DNA from: a virus
DNA: 22,863 nucleotides
Reading direction: 5' to 3' (one strand)
IMG/VR virus record: IMGVR_UViG_3300036850_000052
Location: 1 to 22,863 of that record
The notes under the pieces are model-generated. The model searched no databases and was not told the origin of the DNA. It saw nothing but the letters and a program-made list of their open reading frames with translations. This document shows, in pieces, positions 1 to 7,608 of the stretch. A program made the position numbers and the translations under genes. The first letter of the stretch is position 1. Each line of letters begins with the position of its first letter.

Positions 1-339
1 GCCCCCGCGGTAGCCGCCACGCTTGCCCGGCCTGGTCTTGCCGCGCCGTTCCGACGGCGGTATCGGGTCCGGCAGCACCGGCTCAATCCCGTTGCTGACC
101 AGTTGGTACCGCCACCGCCCGGCCACCGCGTGCCAGAAGTCCCGGTCCCTTTCCGCCCAGTTGGCCCGCTCGTCCGCCGCGTCGCGGGCCCGGGCCAGGT
201 CGGCGATCGACTCCCGCTCGTGGGCTCGCGCACCGCCGCGCAGGCTGCCGTAGCCCTTGAAGATGGCCTGCAGGAACGCCAACCCGCCACCACCGAGCAG
301 CACGGTGACCAGCGGGACGACCAGGTCGGAGGCCTTCAC
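1..339 (-). CDS. Holin-like membrane protein, partial (C-terminus beyond window edge)
   Basis: This open frame starts at a GTG at 339 and runs off the window edge at base 1 with no stop (113 codons visible). The N-terminus, about residues 5-26 (LVVPLVTVLLGGGGLAFLQA), is one hydrophobic membrane segment. It is followed by a charged, probably helical stretch rich in Arg, Ala, Asp and Glu (about 35-75) and a Pro/Arg/Lys/Gly-rich basic tail. One N-terminal helix plus a charged cytoplasmic tail is a common design of actinophage holins and of accessory lysis proteins. The start overlaps the stop of the upstream membrane protein gene as GTGA, so the two are probably translationally coupled. With the endolysin just upstream this forms a lysis module. 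Which of the two membrane proteins is the true holin cannot be told from sequence. Confidence 0.75.
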   Translation of the reverse strand, partial: MKASDLVVPLVTVLLGGGGLAFLQAIFKGYGSLRGGARAHERESIADLARARDAADERANWAERDRDFWHAVAGRWRYQLVSNGIEPVLPDPIPPSERRGKTRPGKRGGYRGG

Positions 340-740
340 TGGACCTCCCGCGGGCGGTGTTGGTTAGCCCGGTCCGCCTCCTGCCTGACTCGGCTGATAT
401 CCCGCCACCGTGCCAGCAGGATCAACGCGATGGCGCCGAACACCAGACTGATGGCCGCGCCGGGGATCGTGAACGCCAAGCCGAGGACCACGAAGTACAC
501 GCCGAACGCGGAGCTGATCAGCGGCAGGCCGATCAGTTCCCCGATCCACTGGTCGGTGACCGCCCCGTACGCGCAGGCCAGCCCACCGATCAGCAGGAAC
601 GCGGCCCACAGGTACACCAGCCAGCCGGTGCTGGACTCGATGCTGCGCACCGGGATCGCGAACGCGACACCGCCGGCGGCGGCCATCATCAGGTATCCGG
701 CGAGGCGCACCCTGCGACGCGGCGGCCCTGGCAGCGGCAT
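336..740 (-). CDS. Four-helix membrane protein, putative holin
   Basis: The 134-residue protein has a basic N-terminus (RRR at 8-10) and four hydrophobic segments at about 12-30, 40-60, 70-92 and 94-111. It ends in a charged tail (RWRDISRVRQEADR). The gene follows the endolysin with a 2-base gap and overlaps the next membrane protein gene by GTGA. Position and topology suggest a lysis role, such as a holin that lets the endolysin through the membrane. I recognise no family motif, so the holin call is inference from context. An antiholin or another membrane-modifying lysis protein is equally possible. Confidence 0.75.
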   Translation of the reverse strand: MPLPGPPRRRVRLAGYLMMAAAGGVAFAIPVRSIESSTGWLVYLWAAFLLIGGLACAYGAVTDQWIGELIGLPLISSAFGVYFVVLGLAFTIPGAAISLVFGAIALILLARWRDISRVRQEADRANQHRPREVQ

Positions 741-742
741 GG

Positions 743-1642
743 TTAACCGTTGACGGGCGGCGCGAGCAGCGCGCGCAGCTCCGCGATGTCGGCCGACAGT
801 TGCGCGATGGCGGCGCTCTCCGCCGCCTGCCCGGCGAGCAGCTCGGTGGCCGCGGCCAGCAGATCCGCCGCCTTGGCCAGCAGTGCTACCGAGTTCTGAT
901 ACGCGCCGGTCTGCAGTGCGACGGCTACGTTCGGGCCGGAACTGCCGAGCGGCTTGGAAAGCAGCTTGCTCACGGTGGCATCGCTGATGCCGTTCTGCAG
1001 GGCCACGCCCACGGTCGGCCCGGACGTGCCGAGTGGAGCGGACAGCAGACCGGTCACGATCTCATCGACGGTGGGCATGTTGACGTCCTCCAGTTCGGCC
1101 TGGACTAGGTCCAGGAATTGTGACCACGGGAAGTTCGGGCCCGGGTCAGTATGAGTGCCGTTGTCCTGCGGGAACGCGTACGTGATCTCGACATGCCCGC
1201 AGAAGCCTTTCACCCCGTCGGCGACCTGCGCGACGGTCAACTTCCGCACCGGGATACCCCACTTGCGCGCGTCCCGTGCGCACTGCCGGGCCGCCTGCCG
1301 CAGCGTGCCCTGACTGACCGGATCGGCCCAGCCGGCACTGCCCTGGTAGGCGCTGCCGCACAGCTCGTGCTGGATGCCGCGCAGGTTCCCCTGATGCCGG
1401 GCGGCATGCGCGATGTCCTCCGTGCGCACACACTGCACCGTCGAATCGGAGTCGTGGAAGAAGTGCGTGCTAGTGCCGTCGGTGCGGCGCTGGTCGTACG
1501 CGGCGCCATCCTCCGCCGACATGGGACCTTCGCTGCCCTCGGTGGTGTGGATGACGATCAGCTGCACACTCGTCCGGTTCGCGTTCGTCCACGACGCCGG
1601 CGGCATCCATCGCAGGTCCGGATACTCGGGGGAGCTGGCCAT
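743..1642 (-). CDS. Endolysin: N-acetylmuramoyl-L-alanine amidase (Amidase_2/PGRP-like)
   Basis: This 299-residue enzyme is predicted to cut the amide bond between N-acetylmuramic acid and L-alanine in host peptidoglycan at lysis. The catalytic domain spans about residues 8-180. The zinc site is readable as H32 (VIHTTEG), H150 (CGHVEIT) and D166 (HTDPGPNFPW), matching the His/His/Asp pattern of AmpD-type amidases. At the position of the AmpD catalytic lysine (KTDPG) this protein has H164. The C-terminal part (190-299) has two copies of a motif of the form LLSxPLGxSGPxVxVALQ at about 199 and 227, then an Ala/Leu-rich probable coiled coil. This may bind the cell wall or mediate oligomerisation. 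No signal peptide is seen, so export needs a holin; the two membrane protein genes just downstream fit. A GAGG ribosome binding site lies about 8 bases before the ATG. Confidence 0.92.
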   Translation of the reverse strand: MASSPEYPDLRWMPPASWTNANRTSVQLIVIHTTEGSEGPMSAEDGAAYDQRRTDGTSTHFFHDSDSTVQCVRTEDIAHAARHQGNLRGIQHELCGSAYQGSAGWADPVSQGTLRQAARQCARDARKWGIPVRKLTVAQVADGVKGFCGHVEITYAFPQDNGTHTDPGPNFPWSQFLDLVQAELEDVNMPTVDEIVTGLLSAPLGTSGPTVGVALQNGISDATVSKLLSKPLGSSGPNVAVALQTGAYQNSVALLAKAADLLAAATELLAGQAAESAAIAQLSADIAELRALLAPPVNG

Positions 1643-1654
1643 AGGCTTACCTCT

Positions 1655-2002
1655 TCACGGTGAGGGGACGAGCTGCACGAGCGGGCGGACCGGCACCAAC
1701 TCGCCCACGTACTGGCCGGGCGGCCGCGTCGGATGCACCAGCACCCGCCACCGGTCCCCGGGCTGATCGGTCGCCACCCGCTGGTAGACGTTGCCGGCGG
1801 CGTCCCGGTACAGCTCCCCCGAGATGTAGGCCGGTTCGGTGGCCGGGAGCAGCTCGTACGCGAAGCCGGGATCGTTGTTGATCGCCTTCGGGAAGACGAC
1901 CGTGTTGCCGCCGAACGAGTTCACGGTGATGGTGGTCGAGTCGACGGCGGTGACCGTCGCCACCAGCCGCAACCGGACCACATCACCGGCCGCGAGCGGC
2001 AT
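1655..2002 (-). CDS. Hypothetical beta-rich protein between tail-tip and lysis genes
   Basis: The protein has 115 residues. The N-terminal half alternates hydrophobic and polar residues (VVRLRLVATVTAVDSTTITV), typical of a small beta barrel. The C-terminal half is Pro/Val rich (GQYVGELVPVRPLVQLVPSP). I recognise no family. Its ATG overlaps the stop of the upstream gene by one base (TGATG), and the endolysin gene follows after 12 bases, so it belongs to the same late operon. By position it could be a minor tail accessory protein; that is inference only. Confidence 0.75.
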   Translation of the reverse strand: MPLAAGDVVRLRLVATVTAVDSTTITVNSFGGNTVVFPKAINNDPGFAYELLPATEPAYISGELYRDAAGNVYQRVATDQPGDRWRVLVHPTRPPGQYVGELVPVRPLVQLVPSP

Positions 2003-2202
2003 CAGGGCTCAGAAACCATAAAGGCGGGCGAGCGCTTCCAGACGTTGATCACGCTCGGACCAGAGACATCCATCTGGTGCGCGAGGGCCCAGATGTCCTC
2101 GTCGGAGATTTCGTTGAAGGTGTAAATCTCTGTGTTTAGAGATCCGCCGATGACGAAGTGGTACGTGTAGACATCGCTGATTTGGTCGGTCAAGGACGAC
2201 AT
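2002..2202 (-). CDS. Small hypothetical protein of lower GC than its neighbours
   Basis: This 66-residue soluble protein is rich in Asp, Glu, Tyr and Phe and has no membrane segment or recognised motif. It has a clear purine-rich Shine-Dalgarno sequence (AAAAGGAGAAAAG) directly before the ATG, stronger than most in the window. By hand count the gene is about 55% GC, well below the surrounding genes, which suggests a later acquisition. The stop overlaps the next start as TGATG. Codon structure, the good ribosome site and tight packing support a real gene. Function is unknown. Confidence 0.75.
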   Translation of the reverse strand: MSSLTDQISDVYTYHFVIGGSLNTEIYTFNEISDEDIWALAHQMDVSGPSVINVWKRSPAFMVSEP

Positions 2203-2238
2203 CTTTTCTCCTTTTCTATTCCGTTGAGGATGGCTGCG

Positions 2239-2748
2239 TCAGGACACCCTGCGCAGCAGCATGAACCCGCCGCCCTTCACGGTGGTACCGCTGGCATTGG
2301 AGGTGTTCTGCGCCCACTGCAACCGGAATGTACCCGCCGTCCCGGCTGTGGTGAGGATGCCCTGGAAGAGGATGGGAAGGTTGAAGGTGGCGATACCACC
2401 GAACTGGATGCCGTGGGCGCCGGTGCCGACCTCCGCCCCGATGGTGTCGGCGAGCGAGGCGGCGGTGCCGGACGGCCCCCGCGCCTCACCGGAGAAGCCG
2501 TACCCGGCCGGGCCGGTCCAGCCGGTCTTGAAGCCGGCGGCCGGCTGCGACAACTCCCTGATCGAGACGATGGTGTGATATTTCGCGTTGGCCTCCACGC
2601 TGACGAACAGGTCGTTGTCGTCCTGCAGCGTCGCGTTCGAGCTGATCGTCTCGTCGCCGGGTTTCTGGGCGAACAGGACGTTGACGAACCACGAGTTGAC
2701 CTCAGCGGCCGAGGGCACGTTCCCCGTGACATAGACCGGTGCCGCCAT
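2239..2748 (-). CDS. Minor tail protein, beta-rich (putative tail-tip or receptor-facing)
   Basis: The 169-residue protein begins MAAPVYVTGNVPSAAEVNSW, an opening I associate with actinophage minor tail proteins. The rest is Gly/Thr/Ala-rich with beta periodicity and ends in a strand-like segment (TFRLQWAQN... GGGFMLLRRVS), as in small jelly-roll tail-tip domains. It follows the larger minor tail protein by 12 bases. Gene order (tape measure, minor tail protein, this gene, lysis) supports a tail-tip role. Whether it binds the host receptor cannot be read from sequence. Confidence 0.7.
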   Translation of the reverse strand: MAAPVYVTGNVPSAAEVNSWFVNVLFAQKPGDETISSNATLQDDNDLFVSVEANAKYHTIVSIRELSQPAAGFKTGWTGPAGYGFSGEARGPSGTAASLADTIGAEVGTGAHGIQFGGIATFNLPILFQGILTTAGTAGTFRLQWAQNTSNASGTTVKGGGFMLLRRVS

Positions 2749-2760
2749 GCGGGCCCCTTC

Positions 2761-4044
2761 CTAAAACGAAATGGCATTGAGCCCGATGCGCCCGAGAATC
2801 GGATCGCCGATCGTGAAGAAGCTGTAGCGGTCGGCCGCCTGCAACGTGAAGCCGACCTTCCAGTCGGCGCCGTTCGAGGACATCGACACGCCGCGGATGA
2901 ACACGTCCCGCTGGTTCGTGCCCCCACCGGGCGGCCGGCGGATCACGGTGACCCGATCGGCCAGGCCCAGCCCGAGCACGACCGGCCACACCGTCGCCGA
3001 CAGCGGCGCCCGCGGCACGTTCAACGCGATCGACTGGAAACGCAACTCCGGTGTGGAGTTCTGGTACAGCACCGCCTGCACCCACTGCAGGACGTCCGAG
3101 TCGGTCTGCAGCAGCAGGTCACCGCCAGGCGAATACGTCTTGGCGAGGTAGCGGCTGATGCTGGTCGCGTCCGTCGCGGTCTGCGCCGTCCCACCCACGC
3201 GCGTCGCGGTGACCGAGTTGGTCATCGTGTCGTCGTTGGTGTCCACCGGCGCGGCCGCGTACGGGATCTCGCTGCCGCCGCCGTCGCCGAACGTCGCTTG
3301 CGACACGGCGGACCGGCCGCCGAGGATGTCGTGCCGCTCCCGGAACGTCGCCATGCCGGACGGGTTGATGAAGAACTCGCCCTGCTCCGAGTCGGTCACC
3401 GAGAACAACTCGGCCAGCCCGGCGCCGGACAGGTCCGTCGCCTGCAGGGTGCTGTCCCCGGTCGAGATCGACCGCAGGTCAGTCGGCCAGTTCAGCGAGT
3501 TGAGTACCCGGCTCACCCGCGCACCGGACAACTCGCCGACGCCGACCGGTGTAACAGCCGCCCGGTCGACGTTGAGGACCTTGAACCCGTCGGTCGCGGT
3601 GAGCGTCGTCGTCGACCACGTCGGCTGGTCGGTGTCCGGCAGCCACCGGTCGGCGAACCCGGACCACAGCGGATACCGCACCCCCGCCCAGATCGCCGAC
3701 GCCCGGATCCGCACCATCGGCGTCAGCTGCGAAACGCCGGCCACCACGAACGGGCCGGACAGATTCGCCGGGTCGAACGCGCCGTCACCGTTGTTCAGCT
3801 CGGCTGTCAACGTGCCCGCGTCGTAGCGGATCGGGCCCGGGTTCGACACCCGCGTCATGCCAGTCTGCAGCGACCAGTTCCGCACGGCGTAGGTGATGTC
3901 CACCCAGATGTTGGCCGCGCCGATCGCGGCGACCCCGACCTGTCCCGAAGTCGGCGAGCCGATCTGCCACACCGCCGGGTCGACCAGCGCGCCGGACAGG
4001 CCGGCCTCAAGGCGGAATTCGGGGATCCACGGCGACCCCGTCAC
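2761..4044 (-). CDS. Minor tail protein (tail-tip / baseplate hub candidate)
   Basis: The protein has 427 residues. The start ATG overlaps the tape measure stop as ATGA (4041-4044), so it is probably translated by coupling. It has a first beta-rich domain with WxDIT and GPIRYDAGTLTAELNNGDGAFDP segments, typical of actinophage minor tail proteins. The C-terminal half resembles hub-like regions (ADRVTVIRRPPGGGTNQRDVFIRGV). It is the only large protein after the tape measure, where siphophages usually have separate distal tail (Dit) and tail-associated (Tal) proteins. It may therefore combine these jobs in a compact tail tip. No peptidase or collagen-like repeat is seen here. Confidence 0.82.
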   Translation of the reverse strand: MTGSPWIPEFRLEAGLSGALVDPAVWQIGSPTSGQVGVAAIGAANIWVDITYAVRNWSLQTGMTRVSNPGPIRYDAGTLTAELNNGDGAFDPANLSGPFVVAGVSQLTPMVRIRASAIWAGVRYPLWSGFADRWLPDTDQPTWSTTTLTATDGFKVLNVDRAAVTPVGVGELSGARVSRVLNSLNWPTDLRSISTGDSTLQATDLSGAGLAELFSVTDSEQGEFFINPSGMATFRERHDILGGRSAVSQATFGDGGGSEIPYAAAPVDTNDDTMTNSVTATRVGGTAQTATDATSISRYLAKTYSPGGDLLLQTDSDVLQWVQAVLYQNSTPELRFQSIALNVPRAPLSATVWPVVLGLGLADRVTVIRRPPGGGTNQRDVFIRGVSMSSNGADWKVGFTLQAADRYSFFTIGDPILGRIGLNAISF

Positions 4045-7000
4045 TTGCGCCAGCCCGAGCCGTTGGCCGCCTCATACTGCTGGATCAAGTACACCGCCTC
4101 GCGGCCGATTTCCCGCGGGTGCGACAGCGGCGTCGCGTTGATCGTGATCTGGTAGGTGTTCCCGCCGCCCATGTCGCCCGCGGCGGTCCCGGGGATGACC
4201 GTCTCCGGGCCACGCTCGGCGAAGCTGTACGTGTCACCGGACGCGCCGACGCCGAACACCGGCTCCCGGAGCACCCCGCCGCCGGCCATCGCCCAGTGGT
4301 CGTGCGCGTTGCCGCCGGCGAAGTTGTGCTGCCGGAACACCGCCCCGGAGTAGGAGTGCCGGGCCCCGTTGTGGATGTTCAGCTCGTTCCACGGGGTGAT
4401 CAGTTCCTTCGTCCGCGACTTGTACATGTAGTTGATCCACTCGGCGAGCGGCCGCGACGGCGGCCAGTCCGTGGCCCGCTTGAGCGCGTGGTACGACAGC
4501 GCCCCGGACAGGGTGTGCGCGCCAGGCCGGTAGCCGGAGATCAGATGCAGGCCCGGGAACGCGGCCCGGACGACCTGCACCATGAAGTTGAGGGTCTGCC
4601 CGCCGGGCGGCAGCGCGGGCACCGGCATCTTCGTCTTGCTGGTGGTGTACGGGAACGGCATCACGACACCACCGGCCGCGTAGCCGGGCCAGCGGCCGGT
4701 GCGGTTCATGTAGTCCAGCGCGCCGGGCTTGGCGGCCTCGATCTGCTGCCGGGACTCCTTACGGACCACGAACTCGTCGGCGTGCACCACACCGGCCGGC
4801 TTGTACTTCGGGCCCGGCCCGGTCCAACCGCCGCCGGCGAAGAAGTGGCCGAGCTCGCGGTTGGCCTCGTTGACGCTGATGCCCTGCTTCGCGGCCTGCT
4901 GCGCGGCGAGCAGGTGCCGCAACTTGGTCGCCGTGTCCGCGTAGCCGGTGGTGTGGATGTGCGCGGTCCAGTTGCCGTCGACGCCCTTGAGCTTGTCCCA
5001 CAGGGTCTGGGTGTTGGTCTTCGCGTCCTTCATGCCCGGTTGGTTGATCTTCGTATCAACCTTTGGCGGGATCACCTTGTAGGAGCCGAGCAGCTGGTCG
5101 ACGGCCTTCTTTGAGAACCCGGCCTGCAGCATGCTCTTACGCAGACCGGCGATGTCCTTGGTGTACTTGCCCTGCGCTTGGTCCAGGGTCCAGCCGTGCC
5201 GCAGTCGGGCCTCTCGCAGATCGTCGATCGCGGCAAGTTGATCCAGCACCGCGGACCGGTTCTTGCGGCCCTCGGCACTGTTCAGGCTCAGCGACCGGGC
5301 GCCGGACTTCAGCTCCTTGCCCAGGTCGACCATGCCGTTGCGCAGCGCGATCTCGGCCCGGTCGAGGCTCATCTGCGCGCCGAACAACTCCTTGACGGCG
5401 TCGTTCATCTTCTTGATGTCCTCGGCCGACTGCGCGGCCGCGCCGCCCACACCCTTGACGCCGGCCTTCGCACCATCCAGCGCGGCCTTCGCCTTATCGG
5501 ACATCGGTCCGACCCAGTTCAGCGAGTCGGACAGCTTCTTCGTCGAGGTGCCAGCCGTCTCAACCGCCGCCGCGTAGGCCGGGAACTTCTTCCGGACTTC
5601 ATCTACAGTGACGCCGTTGACCGCCAGCACGCTGCTCAGCCGGGCGAACGTTGCCGCAGCGCCGGCCGTGTTGCCTGAGGTGACCATCTGCGCCAGGGAC
5701 TGGTCGACGGCGGTGATCCGCTCCTGCGTCTTGGCCAGGGACTCGTTCGTGCCCTTCAATCCGGGCGCCAATGCTTCCAAGCCGGTCTCGAGATGCTTGA
5801 CCGCCATGGTCCGGCTGTTGTCATCGTCGGCGAGGAACTTGAACTTCCCCTTCAGCGAGTCCATGTCCGAGCCGAGGACCCGAGCCGCCTCGCCGGAGAG
5901 TTGGGCGCCGTTCGCCCACCTCTCGAGCCCGAGGGCCAGCGCATCGGTTTGCGGGTTCAGATCGTCCTGGAACGAGCTGACGACCGCCTGGGCTACCTGC
6001 AGGGCGATGAATGCTGTGGCGGCCTTGCCGGCGGCGGACGCTACCCGGCCCAAACCCGTCGCGGCCTTCTCGCCGGCCGGACCCATCGCATTGAGCTGCG
6101 CGGCGGCTTCGGCGATGCCCTTGCGGACCTTGATGAATCCGGCCAGCGCCAGCAACGATGCGCCGCCGACCCCGGCCAGCACCGTGACCGACGAGCCGAC
6201 CGCCGGGGGCAGACTGATGAATTGGTTGACGAGACTATTCAGGCCCTTGGTCAGCAGCCGTATGCCGCTGTTCGCGCCGGACCCGGACTCGATAGCCAGC
6301 GTCTCGAGCGAGCCCTTGAGGCGTTCGATGTCACCGGCGAGGTTGTCGGTCTTGATCCGCGCGGTCTCGGCCGCGTAGCCGGCGTCGTTGGTCTTGTCGA
6401 TCCAGCCCTGGATCCCGGCCGTGCCCTGCTTGTACAGCACGTTCGCCGCGCGGATCGCGTCAGTGCCGAATATCTGCGCCAGCGCCGCATCCCGCTGCGC
6501 CTGAGTCAACCCGCCCAGCTTCGTCTGCAACTGGCCAGCCAGGTTGGTGATACCGACGAAGCCGCCCTGCGCGTCGTAGGCATTGATGCCCAGCTGCTTC
6601 ATCAACTCTTTGGTCTTGTCGGCCGGGTTCGCCAAGCTCAGCAACATCTGCTTGAAGCTGGTGCCAGCGTCGCTGCCGATCAGCCCGGCCGACGCGAACG
6701 CCGCCAGCGTCCCGGTCGTGTCCTCGACGCTCAAGCCGAATTGGCTGGCGACCAAGCCACTCTGCTTGAGCGCGAAGCCCATATCGTGCACCGAGCCCTG
6801 CGCCTTGCCCGCCGCGGCCGCGAGCAGGTCCGCAATGTGTGGGACCTGGCCGCCAGAAAGGCCGAATTGGGTCATCGCCGTGGCCGCTGTCTCGGCCGCC
6901 TCACCGACGTCGAGCTGGCCGGCCGCGGCGAGGTCTAGGGCACCTTTCAGGCCGCCGCCGAGGATGTTCGCCGTGGACACGCCGGCCTTGGAGAGTTCCT

Positions 7001-7340
7001 CAATGCCCTGCGCCGCCTGCGTGGCCGAGAACTGGGTGTCTTTGCCGGCCTGCAGCGCGGCCGCTCGCAGTTGGCTCATCTCGGCGGCGCTGGCATGCGT
7101 CGCTGCGGCGACGCTGCTCATCTGCTTGTCGAAGTCCGCGGCCGACTTGACGACCAGACCGAACGCGGCGACACCGACCACACCGAGGCGCAGCGCCTGG
7201 TCGGAGACCTTGTCCAGCTTGCCGCCTTTGGCTGCTTGGTCGAGACCGCCCGCAAAGTCCTTCGTGGCGACCCCGGCCCGCTTCAGGCTGGTCATGTACT
7301 GGCTGACATCGGCCACCAGCTTCACGCCGACGGTGCGCAC
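4041..7340 (-). CDS. Tail tape measure protein (TP901-type core) with C-terminal M15-like peptidase signature
   Basis: This is the longest gene (1099 residues). It encodes the protein that sets tail length and passes through the tail at infection. Residues about 60-350 match the TP901-type tape measure core (AADFDKQMSSVAAATHASAA, long Ala/Gly/Leu helices, DNLAGDIERLKGSLETLAIE). A hydrophobic, probably membrane-active stretch lies at about 384-404. Near the C-terminus SYHALKRATD (949-958) followed by NAHDHWAM (about 1011-1018) fits the SxHxxGxAxD and distal HxH motifs of M15 D,D- or L,D-peptidases, with H951, D958 and H1013/H1015 as candidate zinc ligands. The conserved Gly is Lys. Such a domain would help DNA entry through peptidoglycan. 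Translation starts at GTG after a GGGGGTGAG ribosome site. A start this far from the chaperone gene (264 bp) is unusual. Confidence 0.93.
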   Translation of the reverse strand: MRTVGVKLVADVSQYMTSLKRAGVATKDFAGGLDQAAKGGKLDKVSDQALRLGVVGVAAFGLVVKSAADFDKQMSSVAAATHASAAEMSQLRAAALQAGKDTQFSATQAAQGIEELSKAGVSTANILGGGLKGALDLAAAGQLDVGEAAETAATAMTQFGLSGGQVPHIADLLAAAAGKAQGSVHDMGFALKQSGLVASQFGLSVEDTTGTLAAFASAGLIGSDAGTSFKQMLLSLANPADKTKELMKQLGINAYDAQGGFVGITNLAGQLQTKLGGLTQAQRDAALAQIFGTDAIRAANVLYKQGTAGIQGWIDKTNDAGYAAETARIKTDNLAGDIERLKGSLETLAIESGSGANSGIRLLTKGLNSLVNQFISLPPAVGSSVTVLAGVGGASLLALAGFIKVRKGIAEAAAQLNAMGPAGEKAATGLGRVASAAGKAATAFIALQVAQAVVSSFQDDLNPQTDALALGLERWANGAQLSGEAARVLGSDMDSLKGKFKFLADDDNSRTMAVKHLETGLEALAPGLKGTNESLAKTQERITAVDQSLAQMVTSGNTAGAAATFARLSSVLAVNGVTVDEVRKKFPAYAAAVETAGTSTKKLSDSLNWVGPMSDKAKAALDGAKAGVKGVGGAAAQSAEDIKKMNDAVKELFGAQMSLDRAEIALRNGMVDLGKELKSGARSLSLNSAEGRKNRSAVLDQLAAIDDLREARLRHGWTLDQAQGKYTKDIAGLRKSMLQAGFSKKAVDQLLGSYKVIPPKVDTKINQPGMKDAKTNTQTLWDKLKGVDGNWTAHIHTTGYADTATKLRHLLAAQQAAKQGISVNEANRELGHFFAGGGWTGPGPKYKPAGVVHADEFVVRKESRQQIEAAKPGALDYMNRTGRWPGYAAGGVVMPFPYTTSKTKMPVPALPPGGQTLNFMVQVVRAAFPGLHLISGYRPGAHTLSGALSYHALKRATDWPPSRPLAEWINYMYKSRTKELITPWNELNIHNGARHSYSGAVFRQHNFAGGNAHDHWAMAGGGVLREPVFGVGASGDTYSFAERGPETVIPGTAAGDMGGGNTYQITINATPLSHPREIGREAVYLIQQYEAANGSGWRK

Positions 7341-7377
7341 CGCTCACCCCCGGCATCCACTGACAGATCAACGACAG

Positions 7378-7608
7378 ATGTTGCTAGATCGCTACTGGCC
7401 GGTCACACTCGGTGCTGTGGCACGCCCTGAGACCCACCCGCGCACCGACGCATCACGCTGGTCGCTGTCGAGCACCGGTAACCGCGTCATGTGGTCGGCG
7501 CTCGTAGCGCTGCTGACCTGGATCGCTCTGCAGCATGCCGTCGCGGCGCTGCTCGCCGGGGTCGTCCTCTATGTCGTGCTTACTGCGATCGTGAGCACTC
7601 GCCGTTAA
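7378..7608 (+). CDS. Small membrane protein on the opposite strand (possible moron)
   Basis: A 76-codon plus-strand frame fills most of the 264-bp gap between the tail chaperone and tape measure genes. Residues about 38-72 (VMWSALVALLTWIALQHAVA then ALLAGVVLYVVLTAIV) are strongly hydrophobic: one long or two short membrane helices, closed by STRR. The stop TAA lies in GTTAAC and is back to back with the chaperone stop on the other strand (4-base overlap). Upstream, CTGACA at 7360 and TAGATC at 7385 are only weak promoter candidates, and no good Shine-Dalgarno is seen; a start at the internal ATG (7492) is also possible. The frame continues open upstream against the tape measure gene, as antisense frames in high-GC DNA often do, so it could be spurious. 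Confidence 0.45.
   Translation: MLLDRYWPVTLGAVARPETHPRTDASRWSLSSTGNRVMWSALVALLTWIALQHAVAALLAGVVLYVVLTAIVSTRR

Noticed and set aside
2158-4155. Plus-strand 665-codon open frame
   Set aside because: It lies antisense to the minor tail protein genes, is Arg/Gly/Pro/Val-rich with no domain, and is the usual GC-rich shadow frame.
4119-7608. Long plus-strand frames opposite the tape measure gene
   Set aside because: Composition is that of antisense shadows; only the part in the gap 7378-7608 has independent support.
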